This document shows, piece after piece, positions 11,901-22,842 of a stretch of 64,000 nucleotides of DNA. Positions within the stretch are counted from its first letter, which is position 1, and each line of letters opens with the position of its first letter. The notes under the pieces are model-generated. The model saw only the letters and a program-made list of their open reading frames with translations. It made no database searches and was not told the DNA's origin. The stretch covers positions 61,001,822 through 61,065,821 of the forward strand of contig CM053325.1 in assembly GCA_028583605.1 (NCBI GenBank), read 5' to 3'. The position numbers were made by a program, and so were the translations under genes. The stretch is from Dastarcus helophoroides. Taxonomy: Eukaryota > Arthropoda > Insecta > Coleoptera > Bothrideridae.

Positions 11901-14900
11901 ACAATTTAAAAACTTTTATTTTGGTCTTCAAATTTAGATTTTAAATCTGACAGTTGTAGTTTTTTTTTTCAAAATTTTGTCTCCCAATTTGAGTTTCCAA
12001 CTCTAAATTAGTAGAAATAAATCGAAATTTCAGAAATTGGTCTCGAATTGGGTCTTTCAAATGCAGCCTTCGAAAACTAAACAATTTAAAATCTTGGTTT
12101 TCATCTTCAAATTTGGGTTTTAAATCTGACAGTTGCAGTTTTTTTTCAAAATTTTGACGCTAAATTTGAAGTTTCCAAATCTAAATTAGTAGAAAGAAAT
12201 TGAAATTTCAGAATTTGGTCTCGAATTGGGTCTTTCAAAACGAGAATGCAGTCTTAGAAAACTAATCAATTTAAAATCTTGGTTTTTGATCGTCGTCAAC
12301 TTTAAGTTTTAAATCTGACAGTTCAGTTTTTTTCAACATTTTGCCTTTAAATTTGAGTTTCCAACTCTAAATTAGTAGAAAGAAATTGAAATTTCAGAAT
12401 TTGGTCTCGAATCGGGTCTTTCAAAACGAGAATGCAGCCTTCGAAAACTAAACAATTTAAAATCTTGGTTTTCATCTTCAAATTTGGGTTTTAAATCTGA
12501 CAGTTGCAGTTTTTTTTCAAAATTTTGACGCTAAATTTGAAGTTTCCAAATCTTAATTGGTAGAAAGAAATTGATTTTTCAGAATTTGGACCTTCGAAGT
12601 GGGAAGGTTTCAAAACACTGGACAATTGGATTCGACTTGAAATTAGGAAATCTTCCAGTTGAGTTGGAAATCTTTAAATTCCACATTTTTTTTTTAGAAT
12701 CTCCGACTGTTATCTTTAAATATTATGAACTGTCGAAATTTCGTGTTTGTACCAAAGTTGGTAAAAATTTCGTAATTTTGAGTTATAATTGATATTTCCT
12801 GCTTCATGAAATTTTCGTTTTTATCTTGTAATGAAGTTGCCAATTTGCAAGGTTTTTTTTTTGTAAACTTTAGTTTTTTCTCAGAATTTCGATTTATCAT
12901 GAAATTTTGATTTCACTTCTAATAAATATGCGGGTTATTGTTGTGTTGAGGGAATTTTAAAAACGAGTATTTTTAATTTTGGTGAAACAGACTGGTCCTT
13001 GGTTATCTCCAAAAATTGAAATACAAATCTTGCCCTCTGAAACCAAGAAATATTAAAAAACACAACAGAGGTTGCTCTATCGCTCAGAGATACTCTCTGA
13101 AGATGACAGCTTGGCTATCGAAACGCGTTAGCCAGTAACCTTTGTTGTGTTTTTTTAATCTTTCTTGGTTTCAGAGGACAAGATTTTTGAGTATTTTTAA
13201 GTTTAAACCGAAAAGATTCAAAAGAAGTCAAAGCTTCGAAAAATTTTCGAGTTTAAAACCTGAACAGGGATTTTGAAAGAAAGAGCACAAAGCGAATTGT
13301 TCGAAATTTCGAATTCGATGACAAAATTTGGAAATGACATCGAAATTTCGCAAAGAAATTAATTTTAACAATTAACTAAATGTTGCATTTTGATGTAGGA
13401 AGGTGCCCTAGAACGATTGTACAGATGGACGCAGCACCATTGCAGAAACGTTGATAATGCAGAATTCACCGAGTTGCTTACCCTGGCGATGGAACGATTG
13501 CAAGAGAGAACTGTTCTTTTTAAGTATGTATTTAACACTTGAAAGGTGCCGCACTAATTTTGGTTTTTTGAAGATATATTATAGATGAGTACTGCATAGA
13601 ACGCCGAGATGTTCTCGTGGGAGATTTTGTAAATGCTTTAACACGCGGGGGACCTTCGGGAAATCCTGCCCCCATCGAAATGCGAGCACACGATCCACAA
13701 ATTTATGTAACTGACATGTTAGTGTGGTTGAATAAGGCAATACCAGTCGAAAAGCACAACCTCAGTGTCCTCGTCTCTAAATGTAATAAATCAGAAGGTT
13801 GGTTTTGAGGAATATTTTTGTAAATATTAATAATGTAAGCATAGATCTGTCACAAAGAAATATACGGAATAAAGTGTCTAATCTAAACGCACTCTGAGAA
13901 AAGCTATCTCTTCCCAGCTGCGTAGATAAGTCTCAGGTAGCTTCCCTCAGGATAGTTGACACGTCAGAGAGAAATGTACGGAAGAAAGTATCCAATTTAA
14001 GTGTACCATAATTGGTGACTGAAAATTGAAAATAACTTACAATTCGGAGAAGCAGTATGACCTGCACACGTCCATTTCTCTCCGGATATACCTGTTACGC
14101 TTAAGATAATAAATTCAACAAAAATTACATTTGCAATTGCAGAAGTAGGAATTCCTAACAGTTACTGTAATAAAAGCAAAAAGAAAGCGATAGTGCAATA
14201 TTTTTATCTTTTCAACTATTACATAATAAGGTTCTTTATTGCAATTTTAGATCTATTGAGCATGTTAAGGGAGGCTTTGGCTAGCATTTGCGAAGGCGTC
14301 TGTCAGCCACTAAAGATCAGGATAGAGAAAATCTTGAATGTTCCCACCCATGCGTCCGCTTTGTATTCAGTTACCAATTTAATTCGCTATTACAAAAAAT
14401 GTATATGCAAGGTAATGACTTTTTTTTGGTGAAACGGACTGGTGCTTGGTTATCTTTAAAAATTTAAATACAATTCTTGTTCCCTGAAACCAAGAAAGAT
14501 TAAAAAACAACAAAGATTGCTAATGCAGCATCTCTCTGAAGATGATAGCTAGGTTATCGAAACGCGTTAGCCAGTAACCTTTGTTGTTTTTTTTTAATCT
14601 TTGGTGTCTGGGGACAAAATTTGTATTTCAATTTTTCAAGGTAATGACGTTTAACTATTGGGAATAACACCAACAGTAACCTATCTGTTGTGTAGGTAGC
14701 CCCAGGGGGTATTCTGGAAGCCACATTGAGCGAATTACAAGAACGAAGCGAGCAAACCTTCCTCTCGACACTACATCATCAAGTCAATTCCATGCTGGTT
14801 AGAGTTGAGGCTCCTCCAAGGGATTTATCACCAACGTCAGCCATCACGCATTTATTGGCCATTTTGAGAGATATGCTTTCGACTGCGAGCATGAGCGAAG

Positions 14901-17900
14901 GGCGGGAAGTTGACATGGTGAAGGTGAGGGCGGCCGCAGACGAGCCACGTTTTGTAGTTGAGACGTTCACAATTTGTGGTTACAACTTGCAGTTGATGCG
15001 ACTGTATCTGACCACCACTTACGGTTGATCCGACTGTATTCTGACTTTTGGTTAGTTTGAAGCCGAATCAATCGCACATAGGGCAGTTCGACCACATCCA
15101 CTGGCCACACCACGTTTTGAAATGAATTTTGACTAGGAAAATTGATACCTAAAAAAGTTTTAATTTAAACAAAAATTGGGAAAAATTAAGAGATAAAAAA
15201 AATGATTTGCTTAATTGGGAAAAGGGGAGAAATTTCGAAAAAAATGAATTTATCAAAAGTTCTCAAAAATACAACATTTTAGAAAAAACACGTCGAATTT
15301 CGACAATAGATTGAAACCCAAAACAAATTTAAAAACCTGAAATTTGTAGGCAGGTTTAAATTTTTTGAAAAATGCAAAATTTTGAAAAGAGATATTATAA
15401 GAATAAACTGGCAGCTTAGAAAAAAATGTTGAAATTTAAAAAGGTCGAAGTATTTCAGAGAAGAAGAAAAAACTCAAATTTTAGGAAAAATTTCAAGAAA
15501 AAGGCTAAATTTTAAGTAAAGCTCGAAACTTCGACAAAAAAACTACAATTTCCCAGAGAAAGTTAAATTCTGAGAACAAATTTGACATTTCTAAAACAAG
15601 ACAAATTAACAAAAACTCCAAATTTTCAGATAAATCCAATTTTGAGAAAATTGGTAAAATAATTTCGAAAGGAAAAGGAATGTTAGTAAAAGTGCCAATT
15701 TCGAGAAGTGTTAAACATTAAAAAAAAACTCAAAATTTCCCAGAGAAAGTTAAATTTTAAGAAAAAAATCAAAATTTGCGATTTGAAAACCGACGAATTT
15801 CGTTCGAAATAAAAGTTGATATTTCCGGAAAAATCCGAATTTTGAAAAAAAGAGATTTCGAAAAATATAAATTTGTCAAAAATTCTCAAAAAAGTAAAAT
15901 TTTAGAAAAAAAAACGTCGAATTTTGACAACAGATTAAATCCCAAAACAAATTTAAAAACCTAAAATTTTTAGACAAATTTGAATTTTGTGAAAAATGGG
16001 AAAATCTCAAAAAGAGAAACTGAAAAAATTTCAAGGAAAAAAGTCAACATTTTAAGAAAAATTCCAAATGTCAAAAAATGTCAAATGTTACAAAAAAGCT
16101 CAAAATTTCCCAGAGAAAGTCAAATTTTAAGAAAAAAATCAAATTTAGAGATTTGAAAATAGATGAATTTCGTACGAAATAAAGGTTGATATTTCCGGAA
16201 AAATTCGAATTTTGAAAAAAAAGAGATTTCGAAAAATATGAATTTGTCAAAAATATTCAAAAAAGCAAAATTTTTAGAAAAAAACGTCGAATTTTAACAA
16301 TAAATTGAATCCCAGAAAAAATTTAAAAATCTAAAATATTTAGACAAATTTGAATTTTGTGAAAAATTTCAAAAACTCGATAAGAGGAATTGTAAAAAAC
16401 TCAAAGCTCAGAAAAAATTGTCGAACTTTAAAAAGTCGAAGTTTTTCAGAGAAGAAGAATATAAATAATTTGCAATTTTCCAGAGAAAAGTTAAATTTTG
16501 AGAATAAATTTGAAATTTCGAGAACAAGACGCATAAAAAAACTTCAAATTTTCAGAAAAATTCGAATTTTGAGAAAATTGGTAAACTAATTTCTAAATAA
16601 AATGGAATGTGGATAAAACTGCTAGTTTCGAGAAAAGTGGTTTACTTTAAATAACGAGCCAGAGAAAGTCAAATTTTAAGAACAAAATCAAATTTTTAGA
16701 TAAAGTCAAACATTCTGAAAATGGGTGAATTTCCTCGATAAAATCGCATCTTGCAGAAATATAATAAAATGTCGCATTTTCAGTTAAAAGTTGGAATTTC
16801 GAGAAGGTCGAAATGTTCAGGAAATAAATAAAAGTTTAAATATTCAGTAAAAGTCAATATTTGGGGGAAATGGTGAAATTTGGAAAAGGAACATAATTTA
16901 AAAAGAATAGAAATTTCGAGAAACAAGTGGCAATTTAGAACAAAGTCCAACAAATGTAATTTGGGAAAAAAGTCAAATTTGAGAATAGATCTAAGTTACG
17001 AAAAAAGAAAATTTGAGAAAAAGGTCGACAACTTCAAAAACTATTTTATTTAACATCTCCAAATTATTACCTCAAATTTTTACTTTTGTATCACGAAGTC
17101 AACAAAAGTTGAAATTTTGAGAAATAAGTCGCATTTTCCTGTTTGTCGAATTAGAAAAAAGTAAACATTTTCACAGATTGTCGAGTTATGAGAAGAGAGA
17201 AAGATTTAGGGAAAAAGTCTAAATACATAGTTAAAAAAAAGACGAATACAGAGAAGAGTTAAAAAAGTCGAATAATGCAAGAAAAAGGCAAATTTTGAAA
17301 TAATGCTCTAAATTTTGAGAAATAAAAGGTCTTTTGTGTTGAATATGTTTTTGTTTGACTACATGAGTCAGAGGGGTCTCTCCCTTTCCCATATTTTGTC
17401 TGATTTATCTGATTTCATTTTGAAATAAAATGTAAAATCAGAAATAAAATGTAAAATCAGAACTAAAAATTTGTGGCTCTTTGAAAATCACGAAACCAAT
17501 TTTTTCATTGCGGATGGCTCGAATGCTATCAAATGTTCCGACAAGTAAGTACTAAAGAATCAACGAACGTCAAGCGTGTGATTCTCAGACTGCCGCCATC
17601 TATTGGTCCATAGAGAAAACTGTGGCCATCGCCATTCTACTTACATAATACAGAGAAGAGTTAAAAAAGTCTAAGTGCGAGGAAAAAAGCAAGGGTGCTT
17701 CAGTTCCACGGCGGGTGCCCGCCGCCACTGCATCAGAAAAAAAAACAATTTCTGGTGCCTGAACTATGTAAAATAAAGGGTATCAAAGAATGTGGTTCTA
17801 GATGTAAATATTTAACTTTTCGTCTTGTTGAGTTGCTTTTTCTGCTGAGTTGCTTTTTCTGCTGTTGAGTTGCTTTTTCTGCTATTGAGTTGCTTTTTTT

Positions 17901-18527
17901 ACTGATTTGTTGTAGATTGCGCAGTGCGTAATGGATCCCTTGTTGCGGGCCGTAAACGAGCAAGCGTCGCGTTTACCACCGACCGATATGGCCGTATACA
18001 TGCTCAACTGTATGTACGCGATGCAAACCTGTCTCTCCCTGTACGAATTTATGGATGACAGATTGGAGCGACTCCAGGCTCAGTCGGAGGCCCAAATAGA
18101 CACGTTGACTTCAGAACAGGCAAGCTCTTTAGTGGCCAATTTAAGTCTGGGGCCCATATATACCATTTTACAAGATAATACCCAAGGACCACTCTCCGGG
18201 ATACCTGGAATGGAACCATCCAACCTTAAAAATTTGCTGGTGATTGTTGTTGATTTTTTTTGTGGAATAAATTCTTCATTGTTGTATTTGTTGCAGATTA
18301 AGTTGGATAATTTAATAACTTCTCCAGATTCTTCGTTGCTTCCGCAGATTAATTTACTTTCATCGTCTAGACATAAACAAGCTGTTCAAAAACGTGCATT
18401 TGATGTTCTTTTAGCCATTTATAAGCAACTTTATGAAGGAGTGCACAATCCTATAAATTTATATGAAACTCCCGATAAAATATTGGATAAGACTCCGGAA
18501 GAACTGCTAAAATTGTTAAACCAATAA
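8963..18527 (+). CDS. COG6: Conserved oligomeric Golgi complex subunit 6 (nine coding exons)
   Basis: Exons: 8963-9043, 9453-9727, 10917-11154, 13399-13523, 13574-13797, 14251-14411, 14696-14923, 17916-18239, 18297-18527. All introns are GT-AG and phases join without a stop, giving about 628 residues (human COG6 has 657). Conserved family blocks are visible along the length: KRLNKILETRLEND near the N-terminus, FQLTSDEL, ERLYRWTQ, ALTRGGPSGNPAPIEM with HDPQIYVTDML, GVCQPLKIRIEKI, then NEQAS and the C-terminal VQKRAFDV-x-YKQLYEGVHNPINLYE. COG6 belongs to lobe B of the COG tethering complex and acts in retrograde vesicle tethering at the Golgi. The ATG at 8963 is the first after an in-frame stop and has A at -3. 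Introns 4 and 8 are about 50 bp; introns 2, 3, 6 and 7 carry mobile elements or satellite. Confidence 0.97.
9836..10080 (-). mobile_element. 3' fragment of a non-LTR retrotransposon in COG6 intron 2
   Basis: The minus strand is a decayed relative of the C-terminal coding segment found at 22843-23022 and 53835-54104; shared stretches include the sequence for an SKLWN-type motif and a run around AAACAAGGATAGATG. It has indels in frame and is not coding. The 5' boundary toward 10080 is uncertain. Confidence 0.7.
10106..10302 (+). mobile_element. 197 bp hAT MITE with perfect 8 bp TSD, in COG6 intron 2
   Basis: The ends CAGTGCTTCTCAATCACTG and GGTTGAGAATCACTG are imperfect inverted repeats of the CAGTGxTTCTCAA type common in hAT elements. 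GTCTACAG occurs directly before (10098-10105) and after (10303-10310), a perfect 8 bp target-site duplication. No coding capacity. Confidence 0.9.
11391..11516. mobile_element. Snap-back retroposon, copy A (short form)
   Basis: Two ~45 bp arms (TTGAAATACAAAATTTGTCC ... its complement near 11491-11510) fold onto each other around a short AACAAAGG loop. It is the same family as the longer copies at 12977 and 14420 but lacks their ~100 bp centre, and no TSD was found. It lies in COG6 intron 3. Confidence 0.7.
11730..12600. repeat. ~180 bp tandem repeat in COG6 intron 3
   Basis: The stretch AAATCTGACAGTTG recurs near 11943, 12123, 12310 and 12494, a period of about 180-186 bp, with flanking partial units. 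Units are AT-rich, diverged by small indels, and have no shared reading frame. Confidence 0.8.
12977..13188. mobile_element. Snap-back retroposon, copy B, with 12 bp TSD
   Basis: Flanked by GAGTATTTTTAA at 12965-12976 and 13189-13200. A 12 bp duplication points to target-primed retroposition rather than a cut-and-paste MITE. The ends pair with each other (CTGAAACCAAGAAA against TTTCTTGGTTTCAG). The centre holds CTGAAGA, a 7 bp hairpin stem and CGAAACGCG, discussed in the findings. It is in COG6 intron 3. Confidence 0.8.
13810..14190. other. Intron 5 of COG6, no feature seen
   Basis: Non-repetitive sequence of mixed composition. No ORF, RNA gene or recognised element could be supported. Confidence 0.5.
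14420..14636. mobile_element. Snap-back retroposon, copy C, inserted at the exon 6 splice donor of COG6
   Basis: Flanked by CAAGGTAATGAC at 14408-14419 and 14637-14648, a perfect 12 bp TSD. The first repeat contains the exon 6/intron 6 junction CAAG|GTAATG, so the donor site exists twice. It shares the leader GGTGAAACxGACTGGT and the central hairpin with copy B. Without the insertion, intron 6 would be about 55 bp instead of 284 bp, similar to introns 4 and 8. Confidence 0.88.
15130..17330. repeat. A-rich degenerate satellite filling COG6 intron 7
   Basis: Purine-rich on the + strand, built of GAAATTT/AAAAAGTC words. Larger blocks recur: the piece around CGTCGAATTT...AAACAAATTTAAAAAC near 15290, 15912 and 16288, and the piece around ATTTCCGGAAAAA near 15818 and 16190 (spacing about 375 bp). 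No gene. The rest of the intron up to 17820 is mixed sequence without a recognised element. Confidence 0.75.
17824..17903 (+). repeat. Minisatellite GTTGAGTTGCTTTTTCTGCT next to the exon 8 acceptor
   Basis: Four copies of a 17-21 bp unit run up to about 12 bp before the splice acceptor TTGTTGTAG (ends 17915). The units supply the pyrimidine-rich tract before exon 8. Confidence 0.85.
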
Positions 18528-18557
18528 GTTTCATTTTAGATAAACTTAATTATTATT

Positions 18558-18594
18558 AATAAAATTAGTATTATTATTCCTGTTATTTAATAAA
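18558..18594 (+). terminator. Polyadenylation signals of COG6
   Basis: AATAAA occurs at 18558-18563 and 18589-18594, 31 and 62 bp after the COG6 stop codon. Either fits a short 3' UTR. Confidence 0.7.
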
Positions 18595-18611
18595 GGTGAA
18601 TATTCAGATAA

Positions 18612-18690
18612 TACAGGGTGATTCATTAGGAATGGGCTGAACTAGAGATACTACACACTAGAGACCTGCATGAATGAGTATGGCATCGTC
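18612..18690. mobile_element. Possible solo end of a mariner-like element
   Basis: ATACAGGGTGATTCATTAGG resembles the TACAGGGTGAGTCA end of the element at 45111. No partner end or transposase was found nearby, so this is a weak call. Confidence 0.35.
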
Positions 18691-20285
18691 CGATTACAGG
18701 TACAAACGAAGTAATATTCATTTGTTCGCTTTATTTGTCTCCAAACGATCCCTCATACAGACAGATCTTCTCTTATCTCTTCGTAACCTTTGATCACCTA
18801 CAGACGAATTATCCAAAAGTGGAGATTGTCTTTCTCGATGACTTCAACGTACACAACATCCCCTGGTTAAGGTTTTCTTCCTGAACTAACGACGCGGGAA
18901 GGATGGCAGAGGCTTTCGCCTTCACTTGTGGACTATCGCAATCAGTTGAGGAACCCACAACAACCTGATGTAGGTACCCATCAACCTAATCTACTCGACC
19001 TTTTCCTTACAAATTCACCAAATTCGTATAAAATCTCTATGACATCACCACTTGGAAATTCGGATCACAAGCTTCTAGCAGCTTCTCGCTCGCTTCATAT
19101 ACCCCACCTCCTTCCCAGACGCGGTCCCGTAGGGTTTGGCACTTTAACTCGACAAACTGGGAAGAATTAAGAGACTTTTTTGCATCTTACATTTTCAAAT
19201 TTTCCACCTTTAGGTGAAAATAGCAATATTGCTACTACCTCCAAGGAAAAGACTGACTTGTTAGCCTTAATGTTTGTTGAAAAGTCCAATCTTGATTCAC
19301 GAAACGCAGAACCTCCTATTCTTCCTAAGGTTGGCACATTGATGCGGCTGAAGTTGTTTTCAGACAACGCACAATCAGGAAGATTCTCCTCGACACATCG
19401 AAAGCTTCTGGCGCCTTGATGGTATCCTTGCTATTGTTCTTAAAAAGTGCGCCCCAGAGTTGACTCCTGTCCTAAGCAAATTGTTCATACTCTTTTACAA
19501 AAAAGGTGTATTCCCTAACATCTGGAAATTTGCTGGAGTGCAGCCTGTCCCTTAAAAGGGAAAAAGGAATCTGGCTAACAACTATCGCCCTATATCTTTG
19601 TTACCTGTTATATCTAAAGTGATGGAAAAGGTTATCAACGTTGAGATTCTCAAATATCTGGAGGAAAATAGAATCTTCTCCGACAGGCAATACGGTTTTA
19701 GACAACAACGTTCCACTGGCGATCTACTGGCATATGTTACTCATATCTGTAACTCAGCTGGGCTAGGATTGTGTCATTGGATATCTCAAAGGCTTTCGAC
19801 AGAGTCTGGCACCGATCTCTTCTCGCCAAATTAACATCTTACGGTCTTCCTCCTGGACTCTGTCATTTGATATCTAATTTTCTCGCTGACAGATCTCTTC
19901 AGGTCGTCATCGATGGCATCTCATCCGAGACATTTGCGATTAACGTAGATGTGCCTCAGGGGTCTCTTCTGTCTCCTACTATATTTCTGTTACACATAAA
20001 CGATCTCTTAGCTTCAACTTCCAATCCTATATACAGCTACGCAGATGATAGTAACCTTGTGTCATCTTTTTTCTCCGACAAATCATTATCTATCGTTGCT
20101 TCGTTCTGTCTCCTACTATATTTCTGTTACACATAAACGATCTCTAGCTTCAACTTCCAATCTTATATACACCTACGCAGATGATAGTAATCTTGTGTCA
20201 TCTTTTTTCTCCGACAAATCATTATCTATCGTTGCTTCAGATCAACTAAGGGAACAGTAGATACAGACGATTAATCTGGATCTTG
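18690..20285 (+). pseudogene. Broken non-LTR retrotransposon: endonuclease and reverse transcriptase fragments
   Basis: Pieces in shifting frames match the order of a Jockey/CR1-like ORF2. 18690-19170: apurinic-type endonuclease end, with VEIVFLDDFNVH and NLLDLFLTNSP followed by SDHKLL. 19400-19770: RT fingers with NNYRPISLLPVISKV and QYGFRQQRSTGDLLAYVTH. 19771-20136: palm with SLDISKAFDRVWH (catalytic Asp), VPQGSLLSP and YADDSN (catalytic Asp pair). Stops and frameshifts, for example near 18890, 18965, 19553 and 19770, mean no functional product. A 137 bp tandem duplication repeats the YADD segment. Homology ends at about 20285, where satellite begins; the likely C-terminal continuation is at 22843. 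Confidence 0.88.
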
Positions 20286-22840
20286 AGTCGAAATTTATAA
20301 ATTGAAAATCTAAAAAAATCAGAACTTTGAAAAATGTTCATATTTTTAAAAGATCGTATTTTCAAAAAGTTGAATTTCTCAAGAAAAAAGCCAAATTCGC
20401 AAAAGTTGAAACGAAAAAGAAATTTTCAAAAATTCAACGTTTTTACACAAAAAAACGAAATTTTCAGAAAGTAGATCCTAAAAAAAGAAATATTAAGAAA
20501 AAGTTGAAATTTTGAAAAAAACATTTTTAAAAAGTAAAGTAAAATATTCAAAGTTTGGATCTTGAAAAAAATTGAGGTTTTCAAATAAGTCGAAATTCTC
20601 AAAAATCGATTTTACAAAAGTTTGGCTTTTCAGAAAAAAACGAAAATTTGCAGACAGTCGAAATTTAAAAAATGAAAATCTGACAAAAAAAATGGAATTT
20701 TCAAAAAGGCAAAGTTTTCAAATAGTCAAACTTTTCAAAAAATTGACATTCTTACAAAAAAAATTGAAATTTTTAGAAAGTATAATTTAAAATAAAAAAC
20801 GAAATATTCAAAAAAGTCGAAATTTTTAAGAAATCGAAATTAAAAAAAATTGAAATTTTTAAAAAATTTAACTCTTCAAACAAAGACGAAATATTCAAAA
20901 AAATCCAAATTTACAAAAGTTGAAGCGAAGAAATTTTCAAAAAGTTGAATTCCTCAAAAAAGTCAAATTTACTCGAGTTAAAACGAAGAAAAATGGAATT
21001 TTCAAAAAGGCAAAATATTCAGACAGTAAAAGTTTTCGAAAATTCGACATTCTTACAAAAAAAAATCGAAATTTTCAGAAACTACAGTTTAAAAAAAAAC
21101 GAAATATTCAAAAATAGTCGAAATGTTAAAAAAATCGACATTTTTAAAAAGTTTAACTCTTCAAACAAAGATGAAACATTTAAATTAAATAAGTCGAAAT
21201 TTTCACAAGTTGAATTTACAAAAATCGGAGTCCCAAAAGAAGTCAAAGTTTTCAAAAAAAAAAAGTGAAATCAAAAAACCAAAATGTTCTAAACCTTTCA
21301 AAAAAAGTCAATTAAAAAAATTTAAATATTCAAAATTTAAAATTTGAATTTTCCGAAGAAAGGCGAAATGTTCAGAAAAGGTCAAATTTAGGGAAAACTC
21401 AAATTATGAAAAAAATTTAAAATTTGAAAAACTCGTTTTTCTTGAAAATTTTGATTTTTTTCGAAATTTAAAGAGAGTTTCAAAAAAGTCACTTTTTTGA
21501 TTTTTTTATAACTTGTTTTTTTTTCGAAAATTAAGAAATCAAAATTTAAAAAAAGGTGAGTTTTTGAAATTGCATAAATTTTCAAAAAGTAATCGAAGTT
21601 TTCAGGAAAAATTAAACTTTTAAAAAAACATGAAAATCTTAGTTCAAAAAATCATTATTAAATAAGCCTAAATGTTTAAATCGAAACGAGAAATGAAAGA
21701 AATTCGGGTTTTTGCAAAAACCCAAATTCCATTTTTTTCATAAATTTAACTTTTTCTTGCAATTTTCAGTAAAGTTTAAAATTTTAAGAGAAAGTCAATT
21801 TTATAAAAAAATGAAATCTGAAAATTTTTCAAAATTGTCAAAATTTCGGAAGTCACTTTTTTGAAAATTTTGATTTTTTTGTGACTTTCGGGTTTTTTGG
21901 AAAATTTCGTAAGAAATCAAAATTTTCAAAAAAATTAGTTTCTAAAATGGTACAACTTTTCAAAAAGTGGTCGATATTTTTAAGAAAAGTTAAAAATTTC
22001 AAGAAAACGTCAAAATCTTGGAAATAATAATTTTCAAATAAACCGAAATGTTCAATTTAAAATTCACGTTTTTGCAAAAATTAAAATTTTCAAAGAAAAA
22101 AGGAATTTAAGAAAATGTCGATTTGGACAAATTTGAAATTTTAAAAATCTGAAATATTTAAAAATTTGAAAGTCGAAATTTTCGGAAAAGGTCAAAATTT
22201 CGAGCAGAAGTCGAAATTTAAACAAAATCTTGAAAAAAAAGTTGGAATTTCGATCAAAAGGTCGGAATCTCCAAACTTAAGTCGAAATTTCGACTTTAAT
22301 CTCGGAATTTTAAGAAAAAGGTCGAAATTTCGAGAAGAAAGTCGAAATTTTAAGCGAAAGTCGAAATTTTAAGCGAAAGTCGAAATTTAGAAAAAAAAGT
22401 TGGAATTTCGAGATTTAAGTCGAAATTTCGAAATTAAGTCGAAAATTTGAGAAAAAAGTCAAATTTCCTGAAAAAAATCGAAATTTCAAGAAAAAAAGTC
22501 AAAATTTTGATTCAAAAAGTCGAAATTTCGAAAAAAAAATCGAAATTTCGACTCTAATCTCGGAATTTTAAGAAAAAAGTCGAAATTTCGAGAAAAAGTC
22601 TAAAGTTAAGAAACTCACTCACGATTTCTTTCGAAATTTTTTAAAAACTCAAAATTTTTCAAAAAATGTGAAGTTTTTTAAAAAGAAGTCATAATTTATA
22701 AAAAGCCCAAATTTTCAAAAAAAAAATACGATCCTTGGGAAAATGTTTTCACAAGAAAAATCGCAATTTCATCAAAAAAGTAAAACATTGGAGGCAAAGT
22801 TATCAAAATTGCAAAAATGTTCAAAGAAGTCAAAATTTTC
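20286..22840. repeat. A-rich TCGAAATTT satellite (~2.55 kb) inside a retrotransposon
   Basis: A run of AAAAGTCGAAATTTTC-like words, purine-rich on the + strand. In 22166-22620 the word GTCGAAATTT returns every 19-21 bp. Longer reading frames here are lysine/phenylalanine-rich products of low complexity and are not genes. It separates the RT fragment from the C-terminal fragment of what looks like one element. Confidence 0.8.
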
Positions 22841-22842
22841 AG

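Noticed and set aside
17700..17735. hAT end suggested by GCCGCCACTG
   Set aside because: No partner terminus and no 8 bp duplication; the match is short.
20327..21268. Lys/Phe-rich frames in A-rich satellite (also 15776-16589, 48472-48966, 55358-56106)
   Set aside because: Composition is dictated by the AAAAGTCGAAATTTT words; no start context, domains or conservation.
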